A DNA stretch of 64,000 nucleotides, taken from Marinobacter confluentis (GTDB taxonomy: Bacteria > Pseudomonadota > Gammaproteobacteria > Pseudomonadales > Oleiphilaceae). This document shows positions 24,432 to 34,902 of this stretch, in pieces; position 1 is the first letter of the stretch, and each line of letters opens with the position of its first letter. The stretch covers positions 248,001 to 312,000 of the forward strand of contig NZ_SRPF01000003.1 in NCBI RefSeq assembly GCF_004785685.1, read 5' to 3'. The notes beneath the pieces were generated by a model. That model made no database searches and had not been told where the DNA came from. It was given only the letters and a program-made list of their open reading frames with translations. The translations under genes were made by a program, and so were the position numbers.

Positions 24432-25478
24432 ATGTCGCTACCGCTCTGCTGGTCATCACCGCTTCCCGAACCGGATCTGGCCTGTATTGAGCGGGCGAAG
24501 GCTCGGCAGGACCAGTTGACCAAACCCCGGGGTTCTCTCGGCCGGCTTGAACAGCTTGCCGTGGAGCTGGCCGGTTTACAGGCCACAGACCAGCCCAGCG
24601 CCGACCCGGTAGCGATTACGGTTTTTGCCGCCGACCACGGTGTGTGCGATGAAGGCGTTTCAGCCTACCCCCAGGAAGTCACGGCGCAGATGATTGCCAA
24701 CTTCGCCAGCGGTGGCGCGGCCATCAGCGTACTGGCGAAACAGTTGGGTGCATCACTTGAAGTCGTCAACCTGGGCACGGTCGGGCCGGTGGAGGACCTG
24801 CCGGGCATTCGCAATGAGCCCATTGCCCCCGGCACCGCCAACCTCGCGCTAACAGACGCCATGTCCAGCGAGCACCTTCACGCGGCCCTGCAAGCAGGCG
24901 ACCGGGCGGCGGAGCGGGCTGTCAAAAGTGGCTGCAAGCTCTTCATCGGCGGCGAGATGGGCATCGGCAATACTACCAGTGCCACCGCCATCGCCTGCGC
25001 CCTGTTGAACCGGCCTCCAGCCGGATTAACCGGCCCGGGCACCGGGCTGGATCCGGCCGGTGTCCAGCACAAGCAGGACATTATTCAGCGGGCGCTCCAC
25101 CGCCACGGTTCAGACACCAGCCCAGCAAGCATTCTGAGCTCTCTTGGTGGCTTTGAAATTGCCGCCCTGACCGGGGCCATTCTGGGTTGCGCCGCCCGGG
25201 GCGTGCCGGTGCTGGTGGACGGGTTTATCGTCTCGGTTGCGGCACTTGTCGCCGTGCGACAACAGCCCTCCGCCAGGCCCTGGCTGATCTTTTCCCATCA
25301 GTCCGCCGAACCCGGGCACCGGTCGGTACTGGAAACCCTGAACGCAGAACCGCTTTTGCATTTGGGTATGCGGCTGGGGGAAGGCAGTGGCGCAGCCGTC
25401 GCACTGCCCCTGCTGAGGTCAGCCTGCGCCCTGCATAATGCCATGGCCAGCTTTGCCGATGCCGGGGTTAGTCAATGA
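24432..25478 (+). CDS. cobT: Nicotinate-nucleotide--dimethylbenzimidazole phosphoribosyltransferase
   Basis: 348 residues. Markers are [87 protein letters not shown] and [13 protein letters not shown]. It activates dimethylbenzimidazole (made by BluB) to alpha-ribazole phosphate. Divergent from cbiB with 114 bp between the starts, and overlapping the phosphatase gene by 4 bp. Confidence 0.96.
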   Translation: MSLPLCWSSPLPEPDLACIERAKARQDQLTKPRGSLGRLEQLAVELAGLQATDQPSADPVAITVFAADHGVCDEGVSAYPQEVTAQMIANFASGGAAISVLAKQLGASLEVVNLGTVGPVEDLPGIRNEPIAPGTANLALTDAMSSEHLHAALQAGDRAAERAVKSGCKLFIGGEMGIGNTTSATAIACALLNRPPAGLTGPGTGLDPAGVQHKQDIIQRALHRHGSDTSPASILSSLGGFEIAALTGAILGCAARGVPVLVDGFIVSVAALVAVRQQPSARPWLIFSHQSAEPGHRSVLETLNAEPLLHLGMRLGEGSGAAVALPLLRSACALHNAMASFADAGVSQ

Positions 25479-26089
25479 AAGACTCCACCACCATTTTTGA
25501 CCTGATCCGCCATGGCGAACCGGAAGGCGGTCCCATGTTCCGAGGCAGCAAGGATGACCCGCTTAGCGACACGGGCTGGCAGCAGATGCGCAACGCCATT
25601 GCCGACCATGAACACTGGGATCTGGTGCTGACCTCGCCGTTGCAACGTTGCCAGGCGTTTGCCCGGGAACTTGCAACCGCAAAAGGGATATCCCTGGAGG
25701 TAGAGCCCGGTTTCCGGGAACTGCATTTCGGCGACTGGGAAGGACGCACCGCCGCCAATATTCTCGAGCATACTCCGGAAGCCATCAGCCGATTCTGGAG
25801 CGACCCGGTAGCCTGCCCACCACCCGGCGGTGAAGCCCTGGCAGATTTCAGTCAGCGCATCCAGGAAAGCTGGCTGGACTGGCGACAACGGGCGGAAGGC
25901 AAGCGGGTTCTACTGGTCTGCCACGGCGGGGTCATCGGCATGCTGCTGGCACAAGTCATGAGCATTCCGCTGGAGCGATCATTCTCCGCGATCAGGGTGC
26001 CCTACGCCTGCCGCAGCCGCCTGCGGGTGGACAATACCGAACACGGCATCATGAGCTGCCTGGAAAGCCACGGGCCTGTCAGCCTTTAA
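25475..26089 (+). CDS. cobC: Histidine phosphatase family protein, probable alpha-ribazole phosphatase
   Basis: 204 residues. It carries the phosphoglycerate-mutase-like core [11 protein letters not shown] (catalytic His), [27 protein letters not shown] and [11 protein letters not shown] (second His). Alone this fold does not fix the substrate; the ATGA overlap with cobT makes alpha-ribazole-5'-phosphate (or cobalamin-5'-phosphate) the likely one. It converges on cobU with an 11-bp overlap. The usual neighbour cobS is absent here. Confidence 0.87.
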   Translation: MKDSTTIFDLIRHGEPEGGPMFRGSKDDPLSDTGWQQMRNAIADHEHWDLVLTSPLQRCQAFARELATAKGISLEVEPGFRELHFGDWEGRTAANILEHTPEAISRFWSDPVACPPPGGEALADFSQRIQESWLDWRQRAEGKRVLLVCHGGVIGMLLAQVMSIPLERSFSAIRVPYACRSRLRVDNTEHGIMSCLESHGPVSL

Positions 26090-26600
26090 GCACCAGCGGC
26101 AGGCCGGCGACGCTCATCACCACCCGGTCACAGGCCTGGGCCAGCGCCTGGTTCAACCACCCCAATTCGTCACAAAAGCGGCGGGTGAGCGGGTCCATGC
26201 CGATGGTGCCCAGGCCGACTTCATTGCTGACGATCACCAGCGAGCCAGAGTAGGTTTGAACAGCGTCCAGAAAAGCCGCCCGCTCGCGGGTAAATACGTC
26301 GTCGTCTGCACACAGGAGGTTGCTCAGCCACAGGCTCATACAGTCGATCAATAACTGCGGCGGCTCCGGGTCACCGTTGAGACGCTCCAAGGCTGAGCCC
26401 AGTTCAACCGGCGCTTCGCAGAGCCCCCAGCCGGCAGGACGGGAGTCCTGGTGGCGTTTGATACGAGCCGCCATTTCTTCATCACCGGCGGTGGCCGTGG
26501 CTACGTAGACCACGGGCAAGCCGGACTCACTGACCATGGATTCCGCCAGCGCCGTCTTGCCAGAGCGTATGCCCCCCAATACCAATACCCGTTCCCTCAC
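26079..26600 (-). CDS. cobU: Adenosylcobinamide kinase / guanylyltransferase
   Basis: 173 residues from a GTG at 26600 that has GGAGAG eight bases upstream and gives the normal family length. The frame stays open to 26654 with possible starts at 26654 and 26639. Motifs: LVLGGIRSGKTALAE (P-loop), VYVATATAGDEEMAARIKRH (with the His that takes GMP), DCMSLWLSNLL, and VSNEVGLGTIGMDPLTRRF. It phosphorylates cobinamide and transfers GMP to it. Confidence 0.93.
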   Translation of the reverse strand: MRERVLVLGGIRSGKTALAESMVSESGLPVVYVATATAGDEEMAARIKRHQDSRPAGWGLCEAPVELGSALERLNGDPEPPQLLIDCMSLWLSNLLCADDDVFTRERAAFLDAVQTYSGSLVIVSNEVGLGTIGMDPLTRRFCDELGWLNQALAQACDRVVMSVAGLPLVLKG

Positions 26601-26714
26601 CAAAACCACTCTCCGTTCCGGTTGATCTGCCGGTGCCATGGAACCCCACCCCACCGGGCTGTTATATTGCCTAGGCTATGCTAACGCTGAACCAGTGCAA
26701 CAAGGAATGACGCA

Positions 26715-28586
26715 ATGCAGGCAGAGCTGATCGACATCCGAAACCACATGGTGAAGCACGCCCCTTTTGATGATCTTCCCCCGGAGATGCTCGACCGGGT
26801 GGCGTCCGGCATTGAAGTGTCCTATTTCCGGGCTGGCACCGATATTCTGGAGTTCGGCCAGAATAACAATTACCTGCACTACATCCGCAGCGGTGCGGTG
26901 GAAATTTTCCGGCGCACCGGCGAACTCTACAATCGGGTAACCGAGGGCGAAATTTTCGGTCAGAACGGCCTGTTGATGAACCGCACCGTCAGGTTTCCCG
27001 CCCGGGCCATTGAAGACACACTGGTTTACCTGATTCCCTTCGAGCTGTTCCAGTACCTGTGCGAACACGACGAGTTTACCGATTTTATCGAGGTAGAGGA
27101 CAGGTCGCGCCTGCGCTCGGCGCTGTCCCGGCGGGAGAAATCCAACCAGTTAATGACAGCTCGGGTTACCCGCCTGATCAGCCGTCCCCCGGTGACCGCG
27201 CCCAACACTGTGAGGCTGCAGGAAGCTGCGCGGATTATGACCGAAAATGGAGTATCGGCACTGCCATTAATGGATGAAACCGGTGACAAACCGTTGCTTG
27301 CCGGCATCGTCACCGACCGGGATCTGAGAACCCGCGCACTGAGCGAAGCCCTGCCGTCGGAAACCCCGATCAGCGACATCATGACCACCGGCGTCAGAAC
27401 GACCAAGTCCACGGCGTTCATTTTCGAAGCCATGCTGACCATGCTGCACAACAATGTGCACCACCTGCCGGTCATGGACGGCGAGACCGTGCGGGGCGTG
27501 ATTGCGCTGTCTGACATCATCAAACACGAATCCCAGAATAGCCTGTACCTGGTCAGCAACATTTACCATCAGAAAGATGTGAAAGGCCTGAAGCGCCTGA
27601 GCAAGGATGTCCCGGACACGTTCGTAAGAATGGTCAACGAAGACGCCAATTCCCACATGATTGGCAGTGCCATTGCCGGCATTGGCCGCAGCTTCAGCCA
27701 GCGCCTGCTGGAGCTGGGCGAAGAAAAACTGGGTCCGCCGCCGGTGCCCTACTGCTTCATGGCGCTGGGGTCCATGGCCCGGGATGAACAGCTGGTGGTC
27801 ACCGACCAGGACAACGCCATGGTGCTGGATGACGCTTTCGACCCGGCGGAACATGACGACTACTTCAAGGCTCTGGCAAAGTTTGTCAGCGACGGCCTGG
27901 CAGAATGCGGCTACAGCTATTGCACCGGCGACATCATGGCCACCAACAACAAATGGCGCCAGCCACTGCGGGTCTGGAAAGACTATTTCGCCGACTGGAT
28001 CGATAATCCCGCGGCGGAAGCCCTGCTTAACAGCAACATCTTTTTCGATCTGGACGGTATACACGGGCAGACACAGTTCGCCGATGAACTGCAGGGCTTT
28101 GTTGCCGAGCGTGCCAGCAAGAACCCACGGTTCCTCGCGATGATGGCCCGCAACGCCCTGGGACGGACGCCGCCACTTGGCTTCTTCCGCCAGTTCGTGA
28201 TGGAGGAAGACGGTAAACACAACAAGACGTTTAACCTGAAGCGCCGCGGCACAGCGCCCATGTCGGACCTGATCAGGATCCACGCCCTGGCCTGCGGCTC
28301 GAAGGCGCAGAACACCTTCAACCGCCTAAAAGCCATTGGCGAAACCGAACTGATTCCAGAGGACGGGGTAGGCAATCTGCGGGATGCGTTTGAATTTATC
28401 GCGATCGTGCGAATCCGGCACCAGGCTCTGGCAATCGAAGCCGGGCGGGAGCCCGACAATAATGTGCGCCCGGAAGACCTGTCGCCGTTCGAGCGCAGCC
28501 ACCTGAAGGATGCATTCCAGGTAGTCAACCAGGCCCAGCGATTCCTGCGATTCCGCTATAACGCCGGGGCCGTCCGCAATGCCTGA
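26715..28586 (+). CDS. cNMP-binding / CBS / DUF294 nucleotidyltransferase-like protein
   Basis: 623 residues. In order: a cyclic-nucleotide-binding-like beta-roll (about 15-130, GTDILEFGQNNNYLHYIRSG), a CBS pair (about 155-280, ENGVSALPLMDE and HHLPVMDGETVRGVIALSDI), and a DUF294 putative nucleotidyltransferase domain with GSMARDEQLVVTDQDNAMVL (about 350-370). A DUF294 C-terminal helical domain (FNLKRRGTAPMSDLIRIHAL) follows. It resembles GlnD-type transferases but lacks any known target; a signalling or regulatory role is inferred. It overlaps the exonuclease gene by 8 bp, a widespread pairing. Confidence 0.9.
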   Translation: MQAELIDIRNHMVKHAPFDDLPPEMLDRVASGIEVSYFRAGTDILEFGQNNNYLHYIRSGAVEIFRRTGELYNRVTEGEIFGQNGLLMNRTVRFPARAIEDTLVYLIPFELFQYLCEHDEFTDFIEVEDRSRLRSALSRREKSNQLMTARVTRLISRPPVTAPNTVRLQEAARIMTENGVSALPLMDETGDKPLLAGIVTDRDLRTRALSEALPSETPISDIMTTGVRTTKSTAFIFEAMLTMLHNNVHHLPVMDGETVRGVIALSDIIKHESQNSLYLVSNIYHQKDVKGLKRLSKDVPDTFVRMVNEDANSHMIGSAIAGIGRSFSQRLLELGEEKLGPPPVPYCFMALGSMARDEQLVVTDQDNAMVLDDAFDPAEHDDYFKALAKFVSDGLAECGYSYCTGDIMATNNKWRQPLRVWKDYFADWIDNPAAEALLNSNIFFDLDGIHGQTQFADELQGFVAERASKNPRFLAMMARNALGRTPPLGFFRQFVMEEDGKHNKTFNLKRRGTAPMSDLIRIHALACGSKAQNTFNRLKAIGETELIPEDGVGNLRDAFEFIAIVRIRHQALAIEAGREPDNNVRPEDLSPFERSHLKDAFQVVNQAQRFLRFRYNAGAVRNA

Positions 28587-29307
28587 AGCACCGGACAACC
28601 AGAATCCGCCCCAGCAACTGCCCTGGCCAGAACGCTTTGAGGCCCTTGCAAAGGCAGCAAAAGATGAACGCCTTAAACGCTTCTATGAAGCAGGGAGTGT
28701 GGCGGCCGACACCCCCATCAAAGATGTGCCCATGGTTGCGGTGGATTTTGAAACCACAGGCCTGGACCCCAACCAGCATTCCATCGTCAGCATCGGGCTG
28801 GTGCCCTTTACCCTGAACACCATCCAGATCGCAGGTGCCCGCCACTGGCTGGTCAAACCACCATTACCCCTGCATCAGACATCGATTACCGTTCACGGTA
28901 TTACCCACACCGACATCGACAAGGCACCGGATCTGGATGAAGTGCTGGGTGATGTGTTGGCCAATCTGCAGGGCAGGATTCCGGTGGTCCACTATCGGGC
29001 CATTGAGCGGCCCTTTCTGAATGTGGCGACACAATGGCGTACCGGCGAGGGTCTGGATTTTCCCCTCCTGGACACCATGGCCATTGAAAGCCACCTTAAC
29101 CCCAACCGGACCCTGACTTTCTGGCAGAAACTGCGGCGTGAAACCCCTGTGTCCATCCGGCTTTCGGACAGTCGCGGGCGCTATGGGCTACCCCACTACA
29201 CCTCACACAACGCCCTGGTTGATGCCCTCGCCACGGCCGAACTGCTGATGGCGCAGATCCGGCATCACTTCTCGCCAGAGACCCCCATCGGGGATCTCTG
29301 GCTGTGA
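28579..29307 (+). CDS. 3'-5' exonuclease, DnaQ-like DEDDh family
   Basis: 242 residues. Exo I VAVDFETTGLDPNQHSIVSI (Asp, Glu), Exo II region VVHYRAIERPFLN, and Exo III HNALVDALATAELL (His and Asp) are present. The usual Asp of Exo II is replaced in the visible motif by IE, so the third acid may be Glu. A charged N-terminal stretch of about 50 residues precedes the domain. Likely a cytoplasmic nuclease acting on DNA or RNA ends, co-translated with the DUF294 protein. Confidence 0.87.
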   Translation: MPEAPDNQNPPQQLPWPERFEALAKAAKDERLKRFYEAGSVAADTPIKDVPMVAVDFETTGLDPNQHSIVSIGLVPFTLNTIQIAGARHWLVKPPLPLHQTSITVHGITHTDIDKAPDLDEVLGDVLANLQGRIPVVHYRAIERPFLNVATQWRTGEGLDFPLLDTMAIESHLNPNRTLTFWQKLRRETPVSIRLSDSRGRYGLPHYTSHNALVDALATAELLMAQIRHHFSPETPIGDLWL

Positions 29308-29319
29308 ACAGGCGCGGGC

Positions 29320-30486
29320 TCAGCTGTCGCCTCTGACCTCATCAATGTATTCGCCGTAGCCCCGGGCTTCCATTTCCTCAAGGGGAATGAAGTCCATGGC
29401 AGCGGAGTTCATGCAGTAGCGCAGGCCAGTAGGCTCCGGGCCGTCATTAAAAACATGCCCAAGGTGCGAATCCGCATAGCGACTACGGATTTCCGTGCGG
29501 GTCATGAAGAACGAATTGTCCTCTTTTTCAACCACCATATCCGGGCTGATCGGACGGGTGAAGCTGGGCCATCCCGTATTGGATTTATACTTGTCGGCCG
29601 ACGAGAACAGCGGCTCGCCGGACACTATATCCACGTACAGGCCAGGGCGTTTGTTGTCGTAGTACTCATTCTTGAAAGCCGGCTCGGTGCCGTCTTTCTG
29701 GGTCACGTAATACTGCTCATCCGTCAACCTCTGTTTCAGGGCCTGGTCGTCCGGCTTGGTGAAGGTATCCGGATCAAATCCATTGCCGGTCGAACTCGAT
29801 GGTTGGGATTGCATATCTGACTCCGGAACATACTTGGAATAATCCACTTTCTGATCATCACCCCAGACCTTCTCGATGAACTGGTAACGGCCGGAGTTGA
29901 AGGTATAGACCTGGTAGCGAACCGGGTTCTTTTTGTAATAATCCTGGTGATATTTCTCCGCTGGCCAGAATTTTTCAAAAGGCACTATCTCAATGGCAAC
30001 CGGCTTGTCGTAACGCCCGGAAGCTTCCAGTTCAGCAACGGACGCCTCGGCCAGTCGCTTTTCTTCCTCGTTGTGATAGAACACCGCCGGGCGGTATTGC
30101 TGGCCACGATCCACATACTGGCCTTTGGTGTCTGTCGGGTTGGCGGTGCGCCAGAGTGTCTGAAGCAGCCCTTCATAGGTGATTTTGGTCGGGTCGTAGT
30201 AGACCTGGACCGCTTCCGTGTGATCGGTCTGGCCACCGGCTACCTGCTGATAAGTTGGGTTGGCTTCGTCCCCGCCGGAATAGCCGGATACTGCTTCCAC
30301 CACGCCCGGCGCATTCTTTTCAAAAGCTTCCTCAACGCACCAGAAACAGCCGCCGGCAAAAGTGGCAACCGCAAGATCCGGATTGTCCGGGGCGTATTCG
30401 GTGTCGGTCTTGTCCGATGCCACCGCCGTGAGGCCGGCCAGGCCAATGGCGGCTGCCGCTGAGACCATTAAAAGATAGCGTTTCAT
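29320..30486 (-). CDS. msrAB: Exported bifunctional methionine sulfoxide reductase MsrA-MsrB
   Basis: 388 residues from the ATG at 30486 (AGAGG eight bases before). A signal peptide ends near TAVASDKTD. The MsrA domain has [26 protein letters not shown] and [11 protein letters not shown]; the MsrB domain has [26 protein letters not shown] and [12 protein letters not shown] with the catalytic Cys in [11 protein letters not shown]. It reduces S- and R-methionine sulfoxide in exported proteins. No lipobox is seen, so a soluble periplasmic enzyme is expected. Confidence 0.94.
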   Translation of the reverse strand: MKRYLLMVSAAAAIGLAGLTAVASDKTDTEYAPDNPDLAVATFAGGCFWCVEEAFEKNAPGVVEAVSGYSGGDEANPTYQQVAGGQTDHTEAVQVYYDPTKITYEGLLQTLWRTANPTDTKGQYVDRGQQYRPAVFYHNEEEKRLAEASVAELEASGRYDKPVAIEIVPFEKFWPAEKYHQDYYKKNPVRYQVYTFNSGRYQFIEKVWGDDQKVDYSKYVPESDMQSQPSSSTGNGFDPDTFTKPDDQALKQRLTDEQYYVTQKDGTEPAFKNEYYDNKRPGLYVDIVSGEPLFSSADKYKSNTGWPSFTRPISPDMVVEKEDNSFFMTRTEIRSRYADSHLGHVFNDGPEPTGLRYCMNSAAMDFIPLEEMEARGYGEYIDEVRGDS

Positions 30487-30596
30487 ATCCAAACCTCTCG
30501 ATGTGTATACCTGTGATCAGTCTGTACCTGAGGTGTCACAGGTCGTTCTCATGATTATTACGATTCAATAACGGCTGAAGGATCAGTCCGGCTCTA

Positions 30597-32081
30597 TCAA
30601 TGATGTCCGCTAGCCGCCACGGGCAGCCGGATCGAAAAGCAGGCGCCGCCCTCCTGAACATTTTCGGCACGAATATCGCCGCCTTGCAGGCTCATGATCC
30701 GCCGCGCAATCGCCAGGCCCAGCCCGGCATGACCGCCATTGCCTTCACCATCACCCTGGTAGAAAGGCTCAAAAATATGCGGCAGATCCTTTGCCGGAAT
30801 GCCCGGGCCGCTGTCCCGGACAGACACTTCCGGCTGACCGTCGCTCTCACCGAGTTCAAGGGTGATTTGCCCGCCTTCCGGGGTGTAGGTGATGGCATTG
30901 CCAATCAGGTTATCCAGCACCCGCTCTGTCATCGACAGGTCAGCAAACGCCAGCGGCAGTTGGCGGCTGCCGCTTACCGTCAGCGTGACCGATCTTCTCT
31001 CTGCCTCAGGGATGTGCTTGTGGGCGACATCATGCACCAGTTCCGCCAGCGGGAAAGGTTCGAGCACCGGTTGTTTCTCCCTGGCTTCGAGGGCCGCCAG
31101 CTCGAAAAGTTCATCCACCAGGCGGCTGAGCCGCTGGCCTTCCTGCAGGGCAATCTGAAGGAAACTCGCCTGTTCCTCAGCGCTTAACCGGTCACGGCGC
31201 AGCTTGAGCGTCTCGATGTAGCCCTGCATGGACGCAAGCGGTGTCCGCAGATCATGGGACACCTGTGCGACCAGTTGTCGCCGCTGAGCGTCTTTTTCCC
31301 TGAGCAGATCAATCTGGCTGGCAATCCGCTGGGCCATGTCATCGAAGGTGGCGCCCAGATAGTCGATCTCGTCCTTGATGACCGGCCGCTGGCTGCGCCA
31401 GGTCCGTTCCGGGTGCTGGCTCATGTCACCGGCTTCGAACGCTTCCACCAGCCGGGTCAGCCGGGTCAGCCGGGCGGTCAGTAGCCGGAATACCAGCAGG
31501 CCGGCAATCATCACCACCACCAGCGCGACCAGCAGTGCCCAGGCGCTCAGGGCGACCAGTTGACCGCCCCGGGCCATGGTCTCTGCGGTATCGTATTCCT
31601 CGCCCCTGAGCACCACATAGAGGTAGCCCTCCGGCTGATCCGCCGAAGGCACCGGCGTCACCGAGAACACCTTTTGACGTTCGTGGCTGCGGGGGTCGTC
31701 TCCCAGTACCGGATACTGCTCAGGATTTGCCAGCAGAGTGCGAATGGGTTCAAGGGATACGTTGTTACGTTTGATCTTTGCCGGGTCGGCAGAGTAGGAC
31801 AGAATCGTGCCATCAAGATCCAGCAGGTAAATCTCAATGCTGGGGTTGATTGCCATATACAGCGCGAACAGATCCCGCAGGGCCGCCTGGTCCAGCGCTC
31901 CTTCGCTGACCAGGTTACGGTCTGCCACCAGGTTACTGGCCAGGTTGCGATGGATTTCCTGGTTGACTGAGGCGTTGTACTGTTTCAGCGAATAGAAGCT
32001 GATAAAGCCGTAAAGCAGCGCCACCATAAGCAACAGCAATAGCAAACCCAGCGCCAGGCGGGTGTAGAGGGTTTTCAGCAC
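30597..32081 (-). CDS. Membrane sensor histidine kinase
   Basis: 494 residues from a GTG at 32081 with GGGAGG five bases upstream; a GTG at 32105 is also possible. Two membrane helices (near the N-terminus and about residues 178-200) bracket a periplasmic sensor region of about 150 residues. These are followed by HAMP, a dimerisation domain with VSHDLRTPLASM (phospho-His), and a catalytic domain with NLIGNAITYTPEGG, DSGPGIP and HAGLGLAIARRI. It forms a pair with the response regulator directly upstream (27 bp apart). The signal is unknown. Confidence 0.93.
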   Translation of the reverse strand: MLKTLYTRLALGLLLLLLMVALLYGFISFYSLKQYNASVNQEIHRNLASNLVADRNLVSEGALDQAALRDLFALYMAINPSIEIYLLDLDGTILSYSADPAKIKRNNVSLEPIRTLLANPEQYPVLGDDPRSHERQKVFSVTPVPSADQPEGYLYVVLRGEEYDTAETMARGGQLVALSAWALLVALVVVMIAGLLVFRLLTARLTRLTRLVEAFEAGDMSQHPERTWRSQRPVIKDEIDYLGATFDDMAQRIASQIDLLREKDAQRRQLVAQVSHDLRTPLASMQGYIETLKLRRDRLSAEEQASFLQIALQEGQRLSRLVDELFELAALEAREKQPVLEPFPLAELVHDVAHKHIPEAERRSVTLTVSGSRQLPLAFADLSMTERVLDNLIGNAITYTPEGGQITLELGESDGQPEVSVRDSGPGIPAKDLPHIFEPFYQGDGEGNGGHAGLGLAIARRIMSLQGGDIRAENVQEGGACFSIRLPVAASGHH

Positions 32082-32108
32082 GACGCCTCCCGGGCTCCAC
32101 GCCACACC

Positions 32109-32810
32109 TCATTCCCGGAAGCGATAACCCACCCCCCAGACGGTCTCAATAAATTCCGGTTGTGACGGGTCCGTTTCTATTTTCCCGCGCAGCCGGTTGA
32201 TGTGGGTATTGACCGTATGCTCGTAACCCTCGTGGTTGTATCCCCATACCTTGTCCAGTAACTGCGTGCGGCTGAACACACGGCCCGGCTGGCTGGCAAA
32301 GTGCCAGAGCAGGTCGAATTCCCGCGCGGTCAGTTCCACTTCCCGATCCTTGACGAACACCCGCCGCCGGGCAGGATCCATGGTCAGCCCCGGCACCTGC
32401 AGTTCCCCCTCCTCCCGGGCCTGATCTGCTGCGCCGGCCATGGCGTCCACCCGGCGAAACAGGGCTTTCACCCGGGCCGACAGCTCGGCCACGCTGAAAG
32501 GCTTGGTCAGATAGTCGTCAGCACCCATTTCCAGACCCAGCACCCGGTCCAACTCCGTGGTTTTGGCGGTCAACATCAGCACCGGCACATAGCCGGAGCC
32601 GGCGCGAATCTCGCGACACACCGCAAGCCCGTCCAGCCCGGGTAGCATCAGGTCCAGAATGACCAGGTCAATACCGCCTTCCCGAAAGCGGGCCAGGCCG
32701 GTGTCGCCTCGGTCACACAGCAGCGGCGTCATACCCAGATCCACCACCTGCATGCGAACCAGGTCAGCAATACTTTGGTTGTCTTCAATAATCAGTACGT
32801 TTCTGGTCAT
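32109..32810 (-). CDS. OmpR/PhoB-family response regulator
   Basis: 233 residues. Receiver domain with the acidic pair IEDN, phospho-acceptor D53 ([10 protein letters not shown]), Thr in LMLTAK and Lys in LTKPF. C-terminal winged helix with [20 protein letters not shown] and [16 protein letters not shown]. It is the first gene of the two-gene operon with the histidine kinase and is divergent from gcdH; the targets are unknown. Confidence 0.95.
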   Translation of the reverse strand: MTRNVLIIEDNQSIADLVRMQVVDLGMTPLLCDRGDTGLARFREGGIDLVILDLMLPGLDGLAVCREIRAGSGYVPVLMLTAKTTELDRVLGLEMGADDYLTKPFSVAELSARVKALFRRVDAMAGAADQAREEGELQVPGLTMDPARRRVFVKDREVELTAREFDLLWHFASQPGRVFSRTQLLDKVWGYNHEGYEHTVNTHINRLRGKIETDPSQPEFIETVWGVGYRFRE

Positions 32811-32921
32811 AATGCCGGGATTCGCATCGGAGTTAACTTGTGGTTCAAACCTGAAATCAGTCTAACCCCGAAAGTTCACAATTCCATCACGACGCCATTT
32901 GTCAGCACATTCGGAGCCCAC

Positions 32922-34088
32922 ATGAGCCAATCACCCTGGAACGACCTGCTCGATTTCGAAGGCCAGCTTGCAGAAGACGAGCGCCAGGTCAGGGACGCAA
33001 TTCGCGCCTTCTGTGACAAACGTCTGATGCCGGGCATTCTGCAGGCCAACCGGGACGGAACCTTTGACCGGCAGATCTTCAACGACATGGGCAGCCTGGG
33101 CATGCTCGGCGCAACCCTGCCGGAAACCTACGGCGGGCCGGGGCTCAGCCATGTCTGCTACGGCCTGATTGCCCGCGAAGTCGAACGGGTGGATTCCGCC
33201 TACCGCTCTGCGCTCAGCGTTCAGTCGTCCCTGGTCATTCACCCGATCCACGCCTTTGGCCGTGAACCGCTAAAGCAACGGCTACTGCCAAAACTTGCCT
33301 CCGGTGAGCTGGTCGGCTGTTTTGGACTGACCGAGCCCAACCATGGCTCCGACCCCGGCAATATGGAAACCCGGGCGGAAGCCGTCGAAGGTGGTTACCG
33401 GCTCAGCGGCTCCAAAACCTGGATCACCAATGCACCGATTGCGGATGTGTATGTGGTCTGGGGCAAACTGAACGGCACCGTCACCGGGTTTGTGCTGGAA
33501 CGGGGCATGAAAGGCCTGGACACGCCGCGAATTGATGGCAAGTTCTCGCTGCGGGCCTCCGAGACCGGCTCTATTTTCATGGACGAGGTCTTCGTACCGG
33601 AGGAAAACCGGCTGGACGTCGAAGGCCTGAAAGGCCCGTTCAGCTGCCTGAACAAGGCCCGTTACGGCATCTGCTGGGGCTCACTTGGCGCGGCCGAGTT
33701 CTGCTGGCATGCCGCCCGGCAATACACGCTGGATCGCAAACAGTTCGGCAAACCCCTGGCGGCCAATCAGCTGGTGCAGCGCAAACTCGTGGACATGCAG
33801 ACGGACATTACCCTGGGCCTGCAGAGCACCCTGCAATTGGGCCGGATGATGGATACCGGAAAAGCCTCACCGGAAGCCATCTCCCTGCTCAAGCGCAACA
33901 ACTGCGGAAAGGCTCTGGACATCGCCCGGACCGCCCGGGACATGCACGGCGGCAACGGGATCTCTGACGAATACCATGTGATCCGCCATGTAATGAACCT
34001 GGAGTCCGTCAACACCTACGAGGGCACCCACGATATACATGCGCTGATTCTCGGGCGCGGCCAGACCGGCCTGCAGGCCTTCAGCTAA
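32922..34088 (+). CDS. gcdH: Glutaryl-CoA dehydrogenase (acyl-CoA dehydrogenase family)
   Basis: 388 residues from the ATG at 32922 (GGAG upstream; the frame is open earlier but unlike the family). Features: [99 protein letters not shown], and the catalytic Glu in [16 protein letters not shown]. The family oxidises and decarboxylates glutaryl-CoA to crotonyl-CoA in lysine and tryptophan degradation. No partner pathway gene is adjacent. Confidence 0.94.
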   Translation: MSQSPWNDLLDFEGQLAEDERQVRDAIRAFCDKRLMPGILQANRDGTFDRQIFNDMGSLGMLGATLPETYGGPGLSHVCYGLIAREVERVDSAYRSALSVQSSLVIHPIHAFGREPLKQRLLPKLASGELVGCFGLTEPNHGSDPGNMETRAEAVEGGYRLSGSKTWITNAPIADVYVVWGKLNGTVTGFVLERGMKGLDTPRIDGKFSLRASETGSIFMDEVFVPEENRLDVEGLKGPFSCLNKARYGICWGSLGAAEFCWHAARQYTLDRKQFGKPLAANQLVQRKLVDMQTDITLGLQSTLQLGRMMDTGKASPEAISLLKRNNCGKALDIARTARDMHGGNGISDEYHVIRHVMNLESVNTYEGTHDIHALILGRGQTGLQAFS

Positions 34089-34146
34089 AGCCTGCGAGTC
34101 GGCGACGCACGCTTGTTGCGGAGGGCCAGACTGAGAACTATCTTTA

Positions 34147-34179
34147 GGGGACTCCCATTTTATGGATCCGGGAGTCCCC
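34147..34179. terminator. Perfect 10-bp hairpin between gcdH and the next gene
   Basis: GGGGACTCCC (34147-34156) pairs exactly with GGGAGTCCCC (34170-34179) around a 13-base loop. It follows the gcdH stop by 58 bp and ends 20 bp before the next ATG. There is no T-run, so it may be a weak terminator, an mRNA 3' stabiliser, or a structure in the next gene's leader close to its ribosome site. Confidence 0.45.
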
Positions 34180-34199
34180 AATCGCAAGGAGACGTTCTC

Positions 34200-34781
34200 A
34201 TGAACCGGCAACACCCCATTCTGTTAGCACTGACCTTCCTGTTTGCACTTTTTACCTACCCAGCCCAGGCCGAAACGCTGACTGAACAGAAAGTCCAGTC
34301 GTTCATCAGCAGCCTGAATGACCTTCAGGGTATGGAATCGAGATACGAAGATCTTCCCCAGGACCTTGCCAGCGACGAGGACGAGATCGGCATGGAAAAT
34401 ATGTCGAGCATCTTCTCAACCGCGGTTGAAAAGATGAGAGGCCACGGCATGTATGACGACCTTCAGAGCGTGGTCCGGGAACATGGCTTTGACAGCCCGG
34501 AAAACTGGGGGGAAACCGGTGACCGCATTTTCCGCGCCTGGACGGCTATTGAAATGGGCCAGCAGTCCGGCCAAATGAACCAGGAAATGGCCAGGGCCAT
34601 GGAGGAAATCAATAACAACCCCAACATGACCGAAGCCCAGAAACAGCAGATGCGCCAAATGATGGGTGGCGCCATGTCGGCCATGGATCAGGCGGCCAAG
34701 GCGCCAGAGGCCGACAAACAGGCAGTCCGGCCACACATGGAAGCACTGCGTTCTGCCACACAGGACAAGGGCGAATACTGA
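34200..34781 (+). CDS. Exported protein of unknown function
   Basis: 193 residues from the ATG at 34200 (AAGGAG upstream). A signal peptide ends FTYPAQAETL. The mature part is rich in Met, Gln, Glu and Asp and mostly helical (ENMSSIFSTAVEKMRGHGMY, EINNNPNMTEAQKQQMRQMM). No family was recognised with confidence; a periplasmic helical protein is the supportable call. It stands alone between gcdH and a chemoreceptor gene. Confidence 0.72.
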   Translation: MNRQHPILLALTFLFALFTYPAQAETLTEQKVQSFISSLNDLQGMESRYEDLPQDLASDEDEIGMENMSSIFSTAVEKMRGHGMYDDLQSVVREHGFDSPENWGETGDRIFRAWTAIEMGQQSGQMNQEMARAMEEINNNPNMTEAQKQQMRQMMGGAMSAMDQAAKAPEADKQAVRPHMEALRSATQDKGEY

Positions 34782-34902
34782 TTTTTTTCACTGCTTCGCC
34801 ATAAAGGTTTCTCGTACTGCGCCGTTAAAAAGGCATATGTGACGCATGAAGTAGTTCAGCGCCACCTAGAGCCTTCAGCGACGTCGGGATTGGGAACAAA
34901 AC

